Assembly (NCBI RefSeq): GCF_014649915.1
Contig: NZ_BMTY01000001.1
Span: 467,194 to 508,418 of the forward strand
DNA from: Streptomyces toxytricini
Lineage (GTDB): Bacteria > Actinomycetota > Actinomycetes > Streptomycetales > Streptomycetaceae
DNA length: 41,225 bases
Reading direction: 5' to 3'
The position numbers and the translations under genes are program-made. This document shows, piece after piece, positions 32,090-40,746 of the stretch; position 1 is the stretch's first letter, and each line of letters opens with the position of its first letter. The notes below the pieces were generated by a model. It made no database searches. It was not told the DNA's origin and saw only the letters and a list, made by a program, of their open reading frames with translations.

Positions 32090-33888
32090 TGCCCCGTCTG
32101 AACCCCGGCGCCTGGGCCGACTCCGCCGTCGACTTCCTCCAGCGGCACCTGTCCTGGCTCTTCGACGCCGTCAGCGCCGTCGTCACCGGCCTCTACGACG
32201 GCATCCACGCCGTCCTGTCCGCCCCGGCCCCGCTGCTGCTCGCCGGCCTCCTCGCCGTGGCCGCCTGGTGGCTGCGCGGCCTCCTCGCCGCCGTGCTCGC
32301 CTTCGCCGGCCTCGCCCTCGTCGACTCCGTCGGCCTGTGGGGCGACGCCATGGCCACCCTGTCCCTGGTCCTCGTCGCCACCCTGGCCACCCTCGTCATC
32401 GCCGTCCCGATCGGCATCCAGGCGGCCCGCTCCCCGCGGCTCGGCGCCGCCCTGCGGCCCGTCCTGGACTTCATGCAGACCATGCCCGCGATGGTCTACC
32501 TCATTCCGGGCGTGGTCTTCTTCGGCATCGGCGTGGTCCCCGGCATCATCGCCACCATCGTCTTCGCGCTGCCGCCCGGCGTCCGCATGACCGAACTCGG
32601 CATCCGCCAGGTCGACCCCGAACTCGTCGAAGCCGCCGACGCCTTCGGCACCACCCCGCGGAAGACGCTCCTGCGGGTCCAGCTGCCGCTCGCCCTGCCC
32701 ACCGTCATGGCCGGCGTCAACCAGGTCATCATGCTCGGCCTGTCCATGGTGGTCATCGCCGGCATGGTCGGCGGCGGCGGCCTCGGCGGCGCCGTCTACA
32801 AGGCCATCGGCAACGTCGACATCGGCCTCGGCTTCGAGGCCGGCCTCTCCATCGTCATCCTCGCCATGTACCTGGACCGGATGACCGCCGCCCTCGGCCG
32901 CCAGGTCTCCCCGACCGGCCGCCGCACCCTCGCCCGCGCCCGCTCCGCCGCCACCGGCGCCGCCCGCCTGTGGCAGCACCGCCCCCAGCCCGCGTACGCG
33001 GTCACCGCAGCGACCGTACTGGCCCTCCTCGCCGGCGGACTCCACACCTTCGGCGGAGCCGGGACCGGCACCGCGGCCGCCGCAGGCCCCGGCAAGGGCC
33101 GCACCCTCACCATCGGCTACATCCCGTGGGACGAGGGCATCGCCTCCACCTACCTGTGGAAGGAGCTGCTGGAGCGCCGCGGCTTCCGCGTCGAAGCCCG
33201 CCAACTGGAGCTCGGCGCGCTCTTCACCGGCCTCGCCGGCGGACGCGTCGACTTCCAGACCGACGCCTGGCTGCCCGTGACGCAGGCCTCGTACTGGGAG
33301 AAGTACGGGAACCGGATCGACGACCTCGGCGCCTGGTACGGGCCGACCTCCGTCGAGCTGACCGTCCCCTCCTACATGAAGGACGTCCGCTCCCTCGCCG
33401 ACCTCAAGGGCAAGGGCGACCGGTTCAAGGGCCGCATCATCGGCATCGAGCCCAGCGCGGGCGCGATGGGCATCCTCAAGGAGCGGGTCCTGAAGGAGTA
33501 CGGACTGGAGGGCGAGTACGAGGTCGTCGACGGCTCGACGCCCGGCATGCTCGCCGAACTCCAGCGCGCCCAGGCCAAGCAGGAGCCCGTCGTCGTCACC
33601 CTGTGGTCCCCGCACTGGGCGTACGCCTCGTACGACCTGCGCAAGCTGGAGGACCCCCGCAAGGCCTGGGGCCGGGGCGACGGCATCCACACCCTCGCCC
33701 GGAAGGGCTTCGCCGAGGACGAACCCGAAGTGGCGGCCTGGCTGCGCTCGTTCAAGCTGGACGAGAAGCAGCTGACCGGCCTGGAGGCGAAGATCCAGGC
33801 GGGCGGCAAGGGCAAGGAGCAGGAGGCGGTCCGCGCCTGGCTCGCCGAACACCCGGAGGTCGCCGAGGCGGCGACCACGACCGCCTGA
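32089..33888 (+). CDS. Glycine betaine ABC transporter permease fused to substrate-binding protein
   Basis: 599 residues, in TGATG overlap with the ATPase gene. The N-terminal half (about 1-325) is a membrane permease with the EAA-type coupling loop AADAFGTTPRKTLLRVQLPLALP. After a final membrane helix (YAVTAATVLALLAGG) comes an OpuAC-type binding domain from about residue 340 (RTLTIGYIPWDEGIAST), tethered outside the membrane. Aromatic residues that cage the quaternary ammonium are in place: IPWDE, TDAWLP, LWSPHWAY. The fusion means no separate lipoprotein is needed, as in the OpuABC/BusAB type. A strong terminator follows. Confidence 0.92.
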   Translation: MPRLNPGAWADSAVDFLQRHLSWLFDAVSAVVTGLYDGIHAVLSAPAPLLLAGLLAVAAWWLRGLLAAVLAFAGLALVDSVGLWGDAMATLSLVLVATLATLVIAVPIGIQAARSPRLGAALRPVLDFMQTMPAMVYLIPGVVFFGIGVVPGIIATIVFALPPGVRMTELGIRQVDPELVEAADAFGTTPRKTLLRVQLPLALPTVMAGVNQVIMLGLSMVVIAGMVGGGGLGGAVYKAIGNVDIGLGFEAGLSIVILAMYLDRMTAALGRQVSPTGRRTLARARSAATGAARLWQHRPQPAYAVTAATVLALLAGGLHTFGGAGTGTAAAAGPGKGRTLTIGYIPWDEGIASTYLWKELLERRGFRVEARQLELGALFTGLAGGRVDFQTDAWLPVTQASYWEKYGNRIDDLGAWYGPTSVELTVPSYMKDVRSLADLKGKGDRFKGRIIGIEPSAGAMGILKERVLKEYGLEGEYEVVDGSTPGMLAELQRAQAKQEPVVVTLWSPHWAYASYDLRKLEDPRKAWGRGDGIHTLARKGFAEDEPEVAAWLRSFKLDEKQLTGLEAKIQAGGKGKEQEAVRAWLAEHPEVAEAATTTA

Positions 33889-33915
33889 CGCCGCCCCGCC
33901 CGCCCACCCCGCGAC

Positions 33916-33952
33916 CGCCCGCGGCCCCCCTTCTCGTGCGGGGCCGCGGGCG
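33916..33952 (+). terminator. Terminator of the betaine transporter operon
   Basis: CGCCCGCGGCCCC (33916-33928) and GGGGCCGCGGGCG (33940-33952) are perfect 13-base complements with an 11-base loop, beginning 28 bases after the stop. Confidence 0.8.
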
Positions 33953-34079
33953 CGTCCTCGGGACGCCGGGCCGCCGCCGACGCCGGCGGGTACGGGCACC
34001 CGGGCACGGGGACGCGCCGAAGGGCCCGTGCCGGCGACGGGGCGCGCAGCGGTGCGCGGCCGCGGGCGCAAGGGCCGCC

Positions 34080-34530
34080 GGGGGGAACGGTCGGGCAGCG
34101 CCGCCACGGCGGCCCTGGGTACCTCCGACGCGGACGAGTACGTCGTCGCCGCGCTCCGCTCCGAGGCGTGCGGCTTCCTGCCCGAGGACGTCCCGCGGAG
34201 GCGCCGCTCCCGGCCGTTCGCGTCCTGCACGCCGGGGAGGCGGCGGCCGCGCCGCGGCTGCCGATGCGGCTCGTCGCCGCCTGCGCCCGCCCCCGCCTCC
34301 GGGGCGGGCCGCGGGAGCCGCCCCGTCCGCGCCCGCGGACGCCGCCGGGCTGACGCCGCGCGAGCGGGACATCTGCCGGCTGGTCGCGGCCCGCCCGGAC
34401 GACGCGGGGATCGCGGCGGGGGCCGGGGCCCGGCGACCGTGGGGAACCACGTCACCGGCGTCTTCGCCGAGCTCGCGGTCCACGACCGGGCCCATGCCCT
34501 CGTCGCGGCGTGCGAGCCGGGGCCGGCGGG
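34080..34530 (+). pseudogene. Decayed NarL/LuxR-family response regulator
   Basis: Three frames must be joined to recover it. Near 34100-34200 (frame 2) ALGTSDADEYVVAALRSEACGFLPEDVP matches the end of a receiver domain (compare LTTFDIDDYVYEALRAGASGFLLKDAPP of the intact regulator at 18677). Frame 1 (about 34198-34300) then gives LPAVRVLHAGEAAAAPRLPMRLVAACARPR. Frame 3 (34346-34425) gives GLTPRERDICRLVAARPDDAGIAAG, and frame 2 again (34429-34520) gives ATVGNHVTGVFAELAVHDRAHALVAACEPG, the recognition helix region. The front of the receiver, with its phosphorylation site, is not visible. At least three frameshifts and a missing start show it is dead. No kinase gene is adjacent. Confidence 0.75.
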
Positions 34531-34644
34531 GGCCGGGGGCGCGGGCGCCGCGCGCCGACCGGTGCGGCAGGGGACCCGCCCGTGCACGGCGGGCCGGTCC
34601 GTGGCACAGTGCCTGCACGACGTCCGCCGGGACCAGGAGCCGCC

Positions 34645-34893
34645 ATGCCCGATCCGCACCCCGTGCCGCCGCTCGCGGCGGTCCCGGAGCGCGCCCCGGA
34701 GAGCGGGCCCGAGCCGGGCCCGCTGCCGCGCTGCCCCGTGTGCGCGCACCTGCCGGAACGTATCTCCTGGCGGCAGCAGCCCGGCCGCCCGGTGGTGCTC
34801 GCCTTCGACCCGTGCGGCCACCGGCACACTTCACCGGCCGCGCCCGTCCTGGCCGTCACGCCGCCCCGCCCGCCGGCACCGCGCCGCCCCTGA
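34645..34893 (+). CDS. Small putative zinc-ribbon-like protein
   Basis: ATG 34645, five bases after AGGAG; 82 residues. A Pro/Glu-rich N-terminus is followed by RCPVCAHLPERISW and, about 22 residues further, AFDPCGH. CxxC...CxH could hold one zinc ion. The C-terminus is Pro/Arg-rich. I do not recognise a family. It may be a nucleic-acid-associated or regulatory protein, but that is inference from the metal motif alone. Confidence 0.55.
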   Translation: MPDPHPVPPLAAVPERAPESGPEPGPLPRCPVCAHLPERISWRQQPGRPVVLAFDPCGHRHTSPAAPVLAVTPPRPPAPRRP

Positions 34894-34932
34894 CGCCGCC
34901 CGGCGGCCGCCGGCGTGCCGCAGACTGGTGCG

Positions 34933-35631
34933 GTGATCACCGCCCGGCCCGTCCTCGAACTCCACCGCCTCGACGGCTTCTCCCTCTGGCCCGCCGCCTT
35001 CCCCGAGGAGCCGTACGTCCTCCTGCCGCTCGGCGCGGGCCTCACGCCCGCGGAGGTCGGCGCCGTGGTGGCCTGCCTGGCCGACGCCCACGCGGAGGCC
35101 TCCGAAGCCGGTGGGGAACCCCTTGCCGGCACGCAGGCGGCCCCGGTCCCGAGCCCGGACCGGGACCCGGCCGGATCGTTCCTGCGCGGCCTGCTCGCCG
35201 GCGGCGAGGACCTCCACCTCGCCGGAGGCGTCCGGATCACAGACACGACGACCGGTGCGGTCGTGGACCCGGGCTGCTGCCACGGCCTCCAGGAATGGGG
35301 CACCTGGCGGGAGTTCGCCGCCGGATCCGATTCCTGCTCCGTCTGGTTCGGCCACTCCCCGACCCCGGGGGCCCGCCTCGTCGGCGACATCGTCCGCCTC
35401 ACCGCCGACACCGACTCCGCGGCGAGCCCCGTCATCGAGCTGCCCCTGCCCGAACTGCACCGCCTGCTCGACGACGTCGAACACCGGCTGCACGCCTTCC
35501 TCGCCCTCGTGCGGGACTGGGCGGCCCGCGAGGTCCCCGCCCACGCGGCCCCGCTGTACGCCGCCCTGGCTGCGGCACTCGTCCCCCCGGACCCGGAAAA
35601 CCCTTGGTCAGCGTGGGTGCGGCGGCGGTAG
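34933..35631 (+). CDS. Unknown soluble protein, 232 residues
   Basis: GTG 34933 lies six bases after a CAGACT hexamer, the same arrangement as at 20840-20854, suggesting a leaderless message. The protein has no signal peptide. Visible features: LELHRLDGFSLWPAAFPEE, a long acidic stretch, a GVRITDTTTGAVVDPGCCHGLQEWGTWREFAAG segment with a Cys pair, then SVWFGHSPTPG and a C-terminal helix pair LPELHRLLDDVEHRLHAFLALVRDWA. The middle resembles proteins that bind a ligand or immunity-type small proteins in a general way, but I cannot assign a family. Codon third positions support coding. Confidence 0.6.
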   Translation: MITARPVLELHRLDGFSLWPAAFPEEPYVLLPLGAGLTPAEVGAVVACLADAHAEASEAGGEPLAGTQAAPVPSPDRDPAGSFLRGLLAGGEDLHLAGGVRITDTTTGAVVDPGCCHGLQEWGTWREFAAGSDSCSVWFGHSPTPGARLVGDIVRLTADTDSAASPVIELPLPELHRLLDDVEHRLHAFLALVRDWAAREVPAHAAPLYAALAAALVPPDPENPWSAWVRRR

Positions 35632-35691
35632 CGTCCGGGGTCCCGGCAGGCCGCCACGGGGCGGCGCGTCCCGTACGGAAAGAGCGGCTCC

Positions 35692-36045
35692 ATGACCGAG
35701 CGGCAGGCCACGACGACCCTCTGGCGCCCCACCGGCCCCGAGGAGCTGGAGCTGGTCCGCGCGCTCGACTGGCGCGGCTGGCCGCCCCGGCTGCCCGACC
35801 AGCCCCTCTTCTACCCCGTGCTCAACGAGGAGTACGCGGTGCGGATCGCCCGCGACTGGAACGTGCCGCACTCCGGCGCCGGCTTCGTCACCCGCTTCGA
35901 GGTCGGCTCCGCCTTCCTGAGCCGGTACCCCGTCCGCCAGGCCGGCGGCCGCACCATTCTGGAGCTGTGGGTTCCGGCCGAGGAGCTGGAGGAGTTCAAC
36001 GCGCACATCGTCGGACGCATCGAGGTCGTCCACACGTTCACATGA
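35692..36045 (+). CDS. Small conserved actinobacterial protein (sometimes labelled ADP-ribosylation/crystallin J1)
   Basis: ATG 35692, preceded by AGAGCGG. 117 residues: TTLWRPTGPEELELVRALDWRGWPPRLPDQPLFYPVLNEEYAVRIARDWNVP, then TRFEVGSAFLSRYPVRQAGG and the closing WVPAEELEEFNAHIVGRIEVVHTF. I recognise this as a family of about 110 residues widespread in Streptomyces; the database label is not a proven function and the true ADP-ribosylglycohydrolase fold is absent. No signal or membrane segment. It stands alone between an unknown gene and the GH31 gene. Confidence 0.75.
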   Translation: MTERQATTTLWRPTGPEELELVRALDWRGWPPRLPDQPLFYPVLNEEYAVRIARDWNVPHSGAGFVTRFEVGSAFLSRYPVRQAGGRTILELWVPAEELEEFNAHIVGRIEVVHTFT

Positions 36046-36117
36046 GCCGCGAACGGCGGGATTGAGTCCGCGCCGTGCGCAAAGCTGCGTGAATGCAGCC
36101 GTCTTCGAGCAACTTCC

Positions 36118-36146
36118 TTCAAGTGATCTCGCCCGGGCGCTATGTT
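36118..36146 (+). promoter_or_regulatory. Candidate promoter of the GH31 gene
   Basis: TTCAAG (36118-36123), a 17-base spacer, and TATGTT (36141-36146), which fits the TAnnnT -10 pattern. About 52 bases remain to the ribosome site and ATG. Upstream, GCTGC (36084-36088) and GCAGC (36095-36099) form a small dyad that could be an operator. Confidence 0.5.
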
Positions 36147-36204
36147 GCCATGCGCATGCCACATCGGTGTGTCCGCCCACACGGACCGCACGAGGAGCTG
36201 CCCG

Positions 36205-39042
36205 ATGACAGTGATCAGCGTCCGCACCATTCCGCGCAGGCGACGGCGCAGCCCCCGGGCCGCGCTGCTCGCCGGACTCCTCGCCGTGGCGGGCCTCGCC
36301 GGCGCCGGGCCGGTCGCCGGCCAGGCCGCCGCGGCAGCCGCCGCCCCGGCCCCCGCGACGGCCGGCAACGCCACCGGCATCACCCGTTCCGGCAACACGT
36401 TCACCGTCACCTCCTCCAGCGGTGCCAAAGCCAGGGTGGTCGTGGCCCGCGCCGACATCTTCCGCCTCTGGCTCTCGCCCGACGGCCGCTTCACCGACGA
36501 CCCGGCCGGCTCGGACCTGGCCCGGACCACCGACTTCGGCCCCGTCCAGGCCGCCGTCACCGACGCGGGCGGCCACTACCGCATCACCACACCCGCCCTG
36601 AACATCCGCGTCAACAAGTCGCCGCTGAAGTTCTCCGTCTACCGGGCCGACGACCGCACCCTCGTCTGGGAGGAGAGCCGGCCCACCTCCTGGACCGCCA
36701 CCCGCACCACCCAGTACCTCTCCCGCGGCGCCGACGAGCAGTTCTACGGCACCGGGCTCCGCCTCGGCGAGTGGGCGCTGCGCGGCAAGACCGTCCCGGT
36801 GGCCGTCGACAACCGGTGGCGGGAGAACGACAACGCGAGCCCGGCCCCGTTCTACATGTCCACCAACGGCTACGGCGCCATGCGCAACACCTGGGCCCCC
36901 GGCTCGTACGGCTTCCACGCGCCGGCGGCCCTCGCGCACGACGAGAAGCGGTTCGACGCCTGGTACTTCACCGGGGACTCCCTCAAGGCGGTCCTCGGCG
37001 GCTACACCGACGTCAGCGGCAAACCGTTCCTCGCCCCGATCTGGGGCCTGGAACTGGGCAACGCCGACTGCTTCAACGCCTCCAACCCCGACTACCAGGG
37101 CGACCACGACCGCCCGCGCCACCAGACCACCCCGGACGTGGCCGGCTACGCCGCGGACGCCCGCGCCGCCGACATGCCCTCCGGCTGGTTCCTCCCCAAC
37201 GACGGCTACGGCTGCGGCTACACCGAACCCCTGAAGGCGACGGTCGACGCGCTCGCCGCGAAGGGCTTCCGCACCGGCCTGTGGACATCGACGGGGTTGG
37301 CCCGCATCGCCGAGGAGGTCGCCGCCGGCTCCCGCGCGGTGAAGACGGACGTGGCCTGGATCGGCGGCGGCTACAAGAGCGCGTTCGCGGGCGTCCAGCA
37401 GGCCGTCGACGGCATCGAGAAGAACTCCGACGCCCGCCGCTTCGTGTGGACCGTGGACGGCTGGGCCGGCACCCAGCGCAACGCCGTCGTCTGGACCGGA
37501 GACACGCACGGCACCTGGGACGACATGCGCTGGCACGTCCCCGCCATCGCCGGCGCCGGTCTGTCGGCCCTCAACTACGCCGCCGGCGACGTCGACGGCA
37601 TCTTCGGCGGCAGCCCGCAGACGTACGTGCGCGACCTGCAGTGGAAGTCCTTCACCCCGGCCTTCATGACCATGTCGGGATGGGGCGCCACCCATCCGGA
37701 GCCCGGCTACCGGGACAAGCAGCCCTGGCGGTTCGAGGAGCCGTACCGGTCGATCAACCGCCGCTACCTGCAACTGAAGATGCGGCTGATGCCGTACCAC
37801 TACACGATGAGCCGCACCGCCCACGAGACGGGCGTCCCCGCCACCCGCGCGATGGTCCTGGAGTACCCCGACGACCCCGTCGCCCGCGGCAACCTCACCA
37901 GCGGCCAGTTCATGGCGGGCGACTCCTTCCTCGTCGCGCCCGTCGTCTCCGACACCGCCGTCCGTGACGGGATCTACCTGCCCGCCGGGACGTGGACGGA
38001 CTACTGGACGGGGAAGACGTACGCCGGCCCCGGCCGGCTGAACGGCCACCGGGCGCCGCTCGACACGCTCCCGCTGTTCGTCAAGGGCGGCGCGATCGTG
38101 CCGATGTGGCCGCAGATGAACCACACGGGCGAGAAGCCCGTCTCCGTCCTCACCTACGACATCCACCCCCGCGGGTCCTCGTCGTTCAACCTGTACGAGG
38201 ACGACGGCCTGACCCGCGCCCACCAGTCCGGCGCCTACGCCCGCCAGCGCGTCGACGTCTCCGCCCCCGCCTCCGGCGCCGGGACGGTCACCGTCTCCGT
38301 CGGCGCCCCGATCGGCAGCTACACGGGCAAGCCGGCCTCCCGGGGGTACGAGTTCACCCTCCACGTGCCGACCGCGCCCGCCCGGGTGGACCTCGACGGC
38401 GCCCCGCTGGCCCGCCACGCCTCCAAGGCCGCCTACGACGCCGCCGCGACGGGCTGGTTCCACGACCCCGCCGACCGCGGCGGCATCCTGTGGGTGAAGG
38501 CCGGCCGGAAGGCGGGCGCGTTCACCGTCACCGCGACCGGCACGTCCGTCCCGGCCGCCGAACCGGTCCCCGCGGCCTCCGCGCCGCTCCCGCAGGCCGA
38601 CTGGCGCCTGCTGTCCGCGGACAGCCAGGAGACCGCCGCCGAGAACGGCGCCGCCGCCAACGCGTTCGACGGCGACCCGGCCACGATGTGGCACACCGCC
38701 TGGTCCGGCTCCGCATCCGCCCCGCTCCCGCACGACATCGCCGTCGACCTCGGCGCCCGCCACACCGTGGACGGCCTGGGCGTGTTGCCCCGCCAAGACG
38801 GCGGCGTCAACGGCCGCATCGGTCGCTACGAGCTGTACGTCTCCGACGACCCCGCGACCTGGGGCCCACCGGTCGCGACCGGCACCTTCCCCGACACCCC
38901 CGCAGCCCACACCGCGGCCGTCCCCGCCACGACGGGACGCTACGTACGGCTGCGGGCCCTGACCGAAGCGGGCGGCCGCGGACCGTGGACGAGCGCCGCC
39001 GAGATCACCCTCACCGGCCGCCCGGCTCCACCCGCCCGCTGA
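36205..39042 (+). CDS. Secreted GH31 glycosidase with C-terminal F5/8 type C (CBM32-like) domain
   Basis: ATG 36205, 7 bases after GAGGAG; 945 residues. An Arg-rich signal peptide (PRRRRRSPRAALLAGLLAVAGLAGAG) precedes the N-terminal beta-sandwich and the TIM barrel (about 275-600). The proposed nucleophile is D382 in VKTDVAWIGGGY and the acid/base D433 in WTGDTHGTW. This nucleophile motif is not the WxDMNE type of ordinary alpha-glucosidases; it resembles GH31 groups acting on alpha-galactosides or alpha-N-acetylgalactosaminides, so those substrates are more likely. A family C-terminal sheet (YEDDGLTRAHQSG) follows, then an F5/8 type C domain from about 795 (DGDPATMWHTAW...IAVDLG). Monocistronic. 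Confidence 0.87.
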   Translation: MTVISVRTIPRRRRRSPRAALLAGLLAVAGLAGAGPVAGQAAAAAAAPAPATAGNATGITRSGNTFTVTSSSGAKARVVVARADIFRLWLSPDGRFTDDPAGSDLARTTDFGPVQAAVTDAGGHYRITTPALNIRVNKSPLKFSVYRADDRTLVWEESRPTSWTATRTTQYLSRGADEQFYGTGLRLGEWALRGKTVPVAVDNRWRENDNASPAPFYMSTNGYGAMRNTWAPGSYGFHAPAALAHDEKRFDAWYFTGDSLKAVLGGYTDVSGKPFLAPIWGLELGNADCFNASNPDYQGDHDRPRHQTTPDVAGYAADARAADMPSGWFLPNDGYGCGYTEPLKATVDALAAKGFRTGLWTSTGLARIAEEVAAGSRAVKTDVAWIGGGYKSAFAGVQQAVDGIEKNSDARRFVWTVDGWAGTQRNAVVWTGDTHGTWDDMRWHVPAIAGAGLSALNYAAGDVDGIFGGSPQTYVRDLQWKSFTPAFMTMSGWGATHPEPGYRDKQPWRFEEPYRSINRRYLQLKMRLMPYHYTMSRTAHETGVPATRAMVLEYPDDPVARGNLTSGQFMAGDSFLVAPVVSDTAVRDGIYLPAGTWTDYWTGKTYAGPGRLNGHRAPLDTLPLFVKGGAIVPMWPQMNHTGEKPVSVLTYDIHPRGSSSFNLYEDDGLTRAHQSGAYARQRVDVSAPASGAGTVTVSVGAPIGSYTGKPASRGYEFTLHVPTAPARVDLDGAPLARHASKAAYDAAATGWFHDPADRGGILWVKAGRKAGAFTVTATGTSVPAAEPVPAASAPLPQADWRLLSADSQETAAENGAAANAFDGDPATMWHTAWSGSASAPLPHDIAVDLGARHTVDGLGVLPRQDGGVNGRIGRYELYVSDDPATWGPPVATGTFPDTPAAHTAAVPATTGRYVRLRALTEAGGRGPWTSAAEITLTGRPAPPAR

Positions 39043-39048
39043 CGCCGC

Positions 39049-39588
39049 TCAACCGCCGAGCACGGCCCGGCACTCCCGCCGGGCCGGCTCGCTCAACAGC
39101 CCCTCCCACCGCCGGAACAGCGCCGCCAGCTCCCCGCCCCACGCTTCCCGGAACACCGGATCGGTCCGCGCCAGGTCCAGCTCGTTGGCCGCGGTCAGCT
39201 CGGCGAAATCCCGCACCTCCTGCGCTCCCGGCCGGCGCTCCTCCCCGGTGAACCGGTCCCGGAAGACACCCCCCGCGCCCAACCCCGGATACGACACCCC
39301 CCGGTCGCAGCTCGCGTACACGTACGCAAGGCGCTCCGCCTCCGGGCCGACGGCCTCGGCCACCACGGCCCGCCGCCCGAGCGGCAGCAGCGCCGCCGGA
39401 AAGCCGTCCGTCCCGTACACCGCGTGGCACAGGCCCACGAGCCGCAGCTCGGGCCGCGCACCCCACGCGCCGAGCAGATCGCGGACCCGCCCCAGGTGCG
39501 CCAACAGCGTCCCCCCGGGATGCGCGACCCGCTCCGCGCCGAGCCCGCGCAACAGCACCAGCGCCCGCTCTTCCCGCGGATCACCCAT
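39049..39588 (-). CDS. DUF6817-like protein
   Basis: ATG 39588, after a GGGAGGGGAG site; 179 residues. The sequence LLAHLGRVRDLLGAWGARPELRLVGLCHAVYGTDGFP (about 28-64) followed by LAYVYASCDRG matches the family I know as DUF6817, with the conserved H (AHL), H (CHAVYGT) and the Cys/Asp end (SCD) that could bind a metal, HD-like. A C-terminal helix pair ends it. It is divergent from the LysR gene and converges on the GH31 gene, ending only 6 bases from its stop. Function unknown. Confidence 0.75.
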   Translation of the reverse strand: MGDPREERALVLLRGLGAERVAHPGGTLLAHLGRVRDLLGAWGARPELRLVGLCHAVYGTDGFPAALLPLGRRAVVAEAVGPEAERLAYVYASCDRGVSYPGLGAGGVFRDRFTGEERRPGAQEVRDFAELTAANELDLARTDPVFREAWGGELAALFRRWEGLLSEPARRECRAVLGG

Positions 39589-39675
39589 CCCCGACTCCCC
39601 TCCCTCACGGGTCGGCACCCGCCCCTGCCCCGGATGCAGAGGCAGGGTTGCCGCCCTTGAATCCCCCCACGAAGG

Positions 39676-39705
39676 ATCTTGCTCGCCCGCCCGGACCCAA
39701 GTCAA
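39676..39705 (-). promoter_or_regulatory. Promoter of the DUF6817-like gene
   Basis: Reading the minus strand, TTGACT (39700-39705), an 18-base spacer and CAAGAT (39676-39681). The leader of about 80 bases contains a hairpin, CCCTGCC (39623-39629) with GGCAGGG (39641-39647). The region also holds the LysR promoter, so both may be controlled by the LysR protein. Confidence 0.55.
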
Positions 39706-39752
39706 TCCTCCACATTCCTTCCCACCCCCAAGCTCAACCTAAGGGCAGCGGC

Positions 39753-39758
39753 TACCCT
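39753..39758 (+). promoter_or_regulatory. -10 hexamer of the LysR gene (leaderless start)
   Basis: TACCCT lies six bases before ATG 39765 and no ribosome site is visible, so transcription should begin at or next to the start codon. Confidence 0.45.
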
Positions 39759-39764
39759 CCCCGC

Positions 39765-40673
39765 ATGACCCTCGACGACCTCCGCGTCTTCGTCGCCGTG
39801 TGCCGGGCCGGCAGCCTCAGCGCCGTCGCCCGCGACCTCGACCGCACCCAGTCCGCCGTCAGCCAGCACGTCCGCCGCCTGGAACGGGAGACCGGCACCA
39901 GCCTGCTGGAACGCCACGCCCGCGGAGTCGCCCCCACGGAAGCCGGCCGCATCCTCCTGGCGGCAGCCGCCGACGGCATCGCCGGCCTCGACGGCGCCCT
40001 GCGCCGCCTGGACGACCTCGTCCGCGGGGAGGCCGGCTCGGTGCGCATCACCACCGGCGCCACGACCGTCCGGCACTTCATGTCGGAAGCGGTCGTCGGC
40101 TTCCGCCGCCGCCACCCGCACATCACCCTGGAGTTCCGGACCGCCGACTCCAGCCGCAGCTGCTTCGACGCCCTCGCCGCCGACGACCTCGACCTCGCCT
40201 GGATCACGATCGGCGACCCGGTCCGCGGCGTCGAGCAGCGGCCCGTCATGGAGCTGCCGTGGGTGCTCGCCGTCTGCGCCGACGACCCCCTCGCCGCCCG
40301 CCCCCACCTCACCCCCGCCGACCTCGCGGGCATCCGCCACATCCGGCTGCCGGACAACTCGACCTCCCGCGCCCACCTCGACACCGCGCTGGCCCGGGCC
40401 GCCGTCACCATCCGCTCGGACACCAGCGTCGCCGACTGGGACACGGCCCTGCTCCTCGCGGAGCTCGGCCTCGGCCACGCCGTCGTCCCCGCCCTGCCCG
40501 GCTGGCAGGTCCCCGGCACGGACGGCCCGCTGCGCCTGGTCCCCATCCCGGGCCTGCCGCCACTGCCGGTCGGCTGGGCGGTCCGCCGCTGGTCGGCCCT
40601 GTCCCCGCCGGCCCGCCTCTTCGCCGACGACGTGGCCCGCACGTGCCGCGCGAGGGCCGTGCGCGGGCGGTAG
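39765..40673 (+). CDS. LysR-family transcriptional regulator
   Basis: 302 residues. The N-terminal helix-turn-helix is MTLDDLRVFVAVCRAGSLSAVARDLDRTQSAVSQHVRRLERETGTSLLER (1-50), followed by the linker helix and a two-lobed effector domain beginning about residue 88 (GSVRITTGATTVRHFM), typical of LysR proteins. It may recognise a small anionic or aromatic ligand; the sequence does not tell which. It is divergent from the DUF6817-like gene, the usual layout for a LysR regulator and its target, so that gene is the best candidate target. Confidence 0.93.
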   Translation: MTLDDLRVFVAVCRAGSLSAVARDLDRTQSAVSQHVRRLERETGTSLLERHARGVAPTEAGRILLAAAADGIAGLDGALRRLDDLVRGEAGSVRITTGATTVRHFMSEAVVGFRRRHPHITLEFRTADSSRSCFDALAADDLDLAWITIGDPVRGVEQRPVMELPWVLAVCADDPLAARPHLTPADLAGIRHIRLPDNSTSRAHLDTALARAAVTIRSDTSVADWDTALLLAELGLGHAVVPALPGWQVPGTDGPLRLVPIPGLPPLPVGWAVRRWSALSPPARLFADDVARTCRARAVRGR

Positions 40674-40746
40674 CGCGCCCACACAGCCGAATACGGCACC
40701 ACGGGCGATGATGGAAGGACCGGCCGATTCAGGAGGTGGTGCGGCC

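Noticed and set aside
35608..38910. 1100-codon minus-strand frame opposite the GH31 gene
   Set aside because: Low-complexity translation; the plus strand has signal peptide, catalytic residues and a CBM-like domain.
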